From assembly GCA_027923965.1 (NCBI GenBank), contig AP026969.1:1798001-1862000 (forward strand): 64,000 nucleotides of DNA, in the 5' to 3' direction. Numbering within the stretch: the stretch's first letter is position 1; every line of letters begins with the position of its first letter. The notes below the pieces were generated by a model, which was given only the letters and a program-made list of their open reading frames with translations, was not told the origin of the DNA and made no database searches. Position numbers and translations under genes: made by a program. Source of the stretch: Comamonadaceae bacterium OS-1 (GTDB lineage: Bacteria; Pseudomonadota; Gammaproteobacteria; Burkholderiales; Burkholderiaceae_C). Of this stretch, positions 63,799 through 64,000 are shown one piece after another.

Positions 63799-64000
63799 TT
63801 GAAAAATAAAACCTATTTCCAGCTTGCTGTAGCCGGTCTTGTCTCGGGCATGGCCTTGACGGCCTGCGGTGGCGGCGATGACGCGCCCGCCATCTGGCCA
63901 CCGGTGCCAACGCTGATCGGCCACCGCGGTGCGCCCGCGCTGCGCCCGGAGCACACCATTGCCTCGTACACCCAGGCGATCGAGGACGGTGCCAACATCA
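63799..64000 (+). CDS. Glycerophosphodiester phosphodiesterase lipoprotein, N-terminal part
   Basis: The frame continues past the window end. The TTG at 63799 has AAAAAAGG five bases upstream and gives a compact lipoprotein signal (KNKTYFQLAVAGLVSGMALTAC, in two pieces with lipobox LTAC). ATGs at 63745 and 63754 are in frame but add a polar tail. The mature part has LIGHRGAPALRPEHTIASY, the HRG...PEHT motif of the GlpQ/GDPD family with the catalytic His and metal-binding Glu. It hydrolyses glycerophosphodiesters to glycerol-3-phosphate and an alcohol in the periplasm. Confidence 0.85.
   Translation, partial: MKNKTYFQLAVAGLVSGMALTACGGGDDAPAIWPPVPTLIGHRGAPALRPEHTIASYTQAIEDGANI

Overview
The window is a GC-rich, densely coded stretch of chromosome. 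It most resembles a betaproteobacterium of the Comamonadaceae (Rhodoferax/Acidovorax/Comamonas type). This rests on a 3-hydroxybenzoate hydroxylase very like Comamonas MobA, a Bug-type tricarboxylate receptor, TRAP and LysR genes, a GTP cyclohydrolase II-like/DUF1688 pyrimidine operon, and many copies of a short interspersed repeat with the hairpin core CGCTTAT-TCC-ATAAGCG. No rRNA, tRNA or CRISPR array was seen. Taxonomy is inferred from recognised proteins, not from a database search.

Region by region. 1-3.4 kb: end of a cytochrome b561 gene, then a DUF3703/FixH-like protein and a di-haem peroxidase facing an AraC regulator. 3.6-7.6 kb: a 3-hydroxybenzoate module (MarR regulator, transporter, hydroxylase making protocatechuate). 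7.9-17.1 kb: a LysR-linked cupin/aldo-keto reductase operon and a patch of small, partly decayed accessory genes among repeats. 17.1-28.5 kb: an unusual cluster combining a 960-residue Orn/Lys/Arg-type decarboxylase, an ATP-grasp ligase, a C45 Ntn-hydrolase, a nitrilase-family amidase, an SLC1-type transporter, a binding protein, a LysR regulator and aspartase. This is the best candidate for an undescribed pathway.

28.7-31.8 kb: a complete TRAP transporter. 31.9-34.7 kb: a ychJ gene broken at codon 5 by an intact ISL3-family element with an 8-bp target duplication. It is followed by a 950-bp islet that ends in a second, diverged copy of the ychJ 3' end. 34.7-41.7 kb: a quinone reductase/LysR pair, a GNAT protein, a PotD-like binding protein paired with a membrane diguanylate cyclase, an FkbM methyltransferase and a PagL-type lipid A deacylase. 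41.7-53.2 kb: sugar-acid metabolism, with LacI/PhyH/SDR and a translationally coupled DeoR-kinase-PdxA2-SDR operon typical of four-carbon sugar acid use, plus an HpaI-type aldolase, a Bug receptor and an AEC carrier.

53.3-59.5 kb: MsrA, a cysteine hydrolase coupled to a zinc-ribbon membrane protein, DedA, and a TPP riboswitch driving thiBPQ. 59.7-64 kb: two small proteins, then a pyrimidine-salvage/URC-type operon (GTP cyclohydrolase II-like protein, DUF1688, uracil phosphoribosyltransferase), and the start of a glycerophosphodiesterase lipoprotein gene running off the window.

Many adjacent genes overlap by ATGA/GTGA, so operon calls are fairly secure. Functional calls for hypothetical genes are limited to what can be seen.
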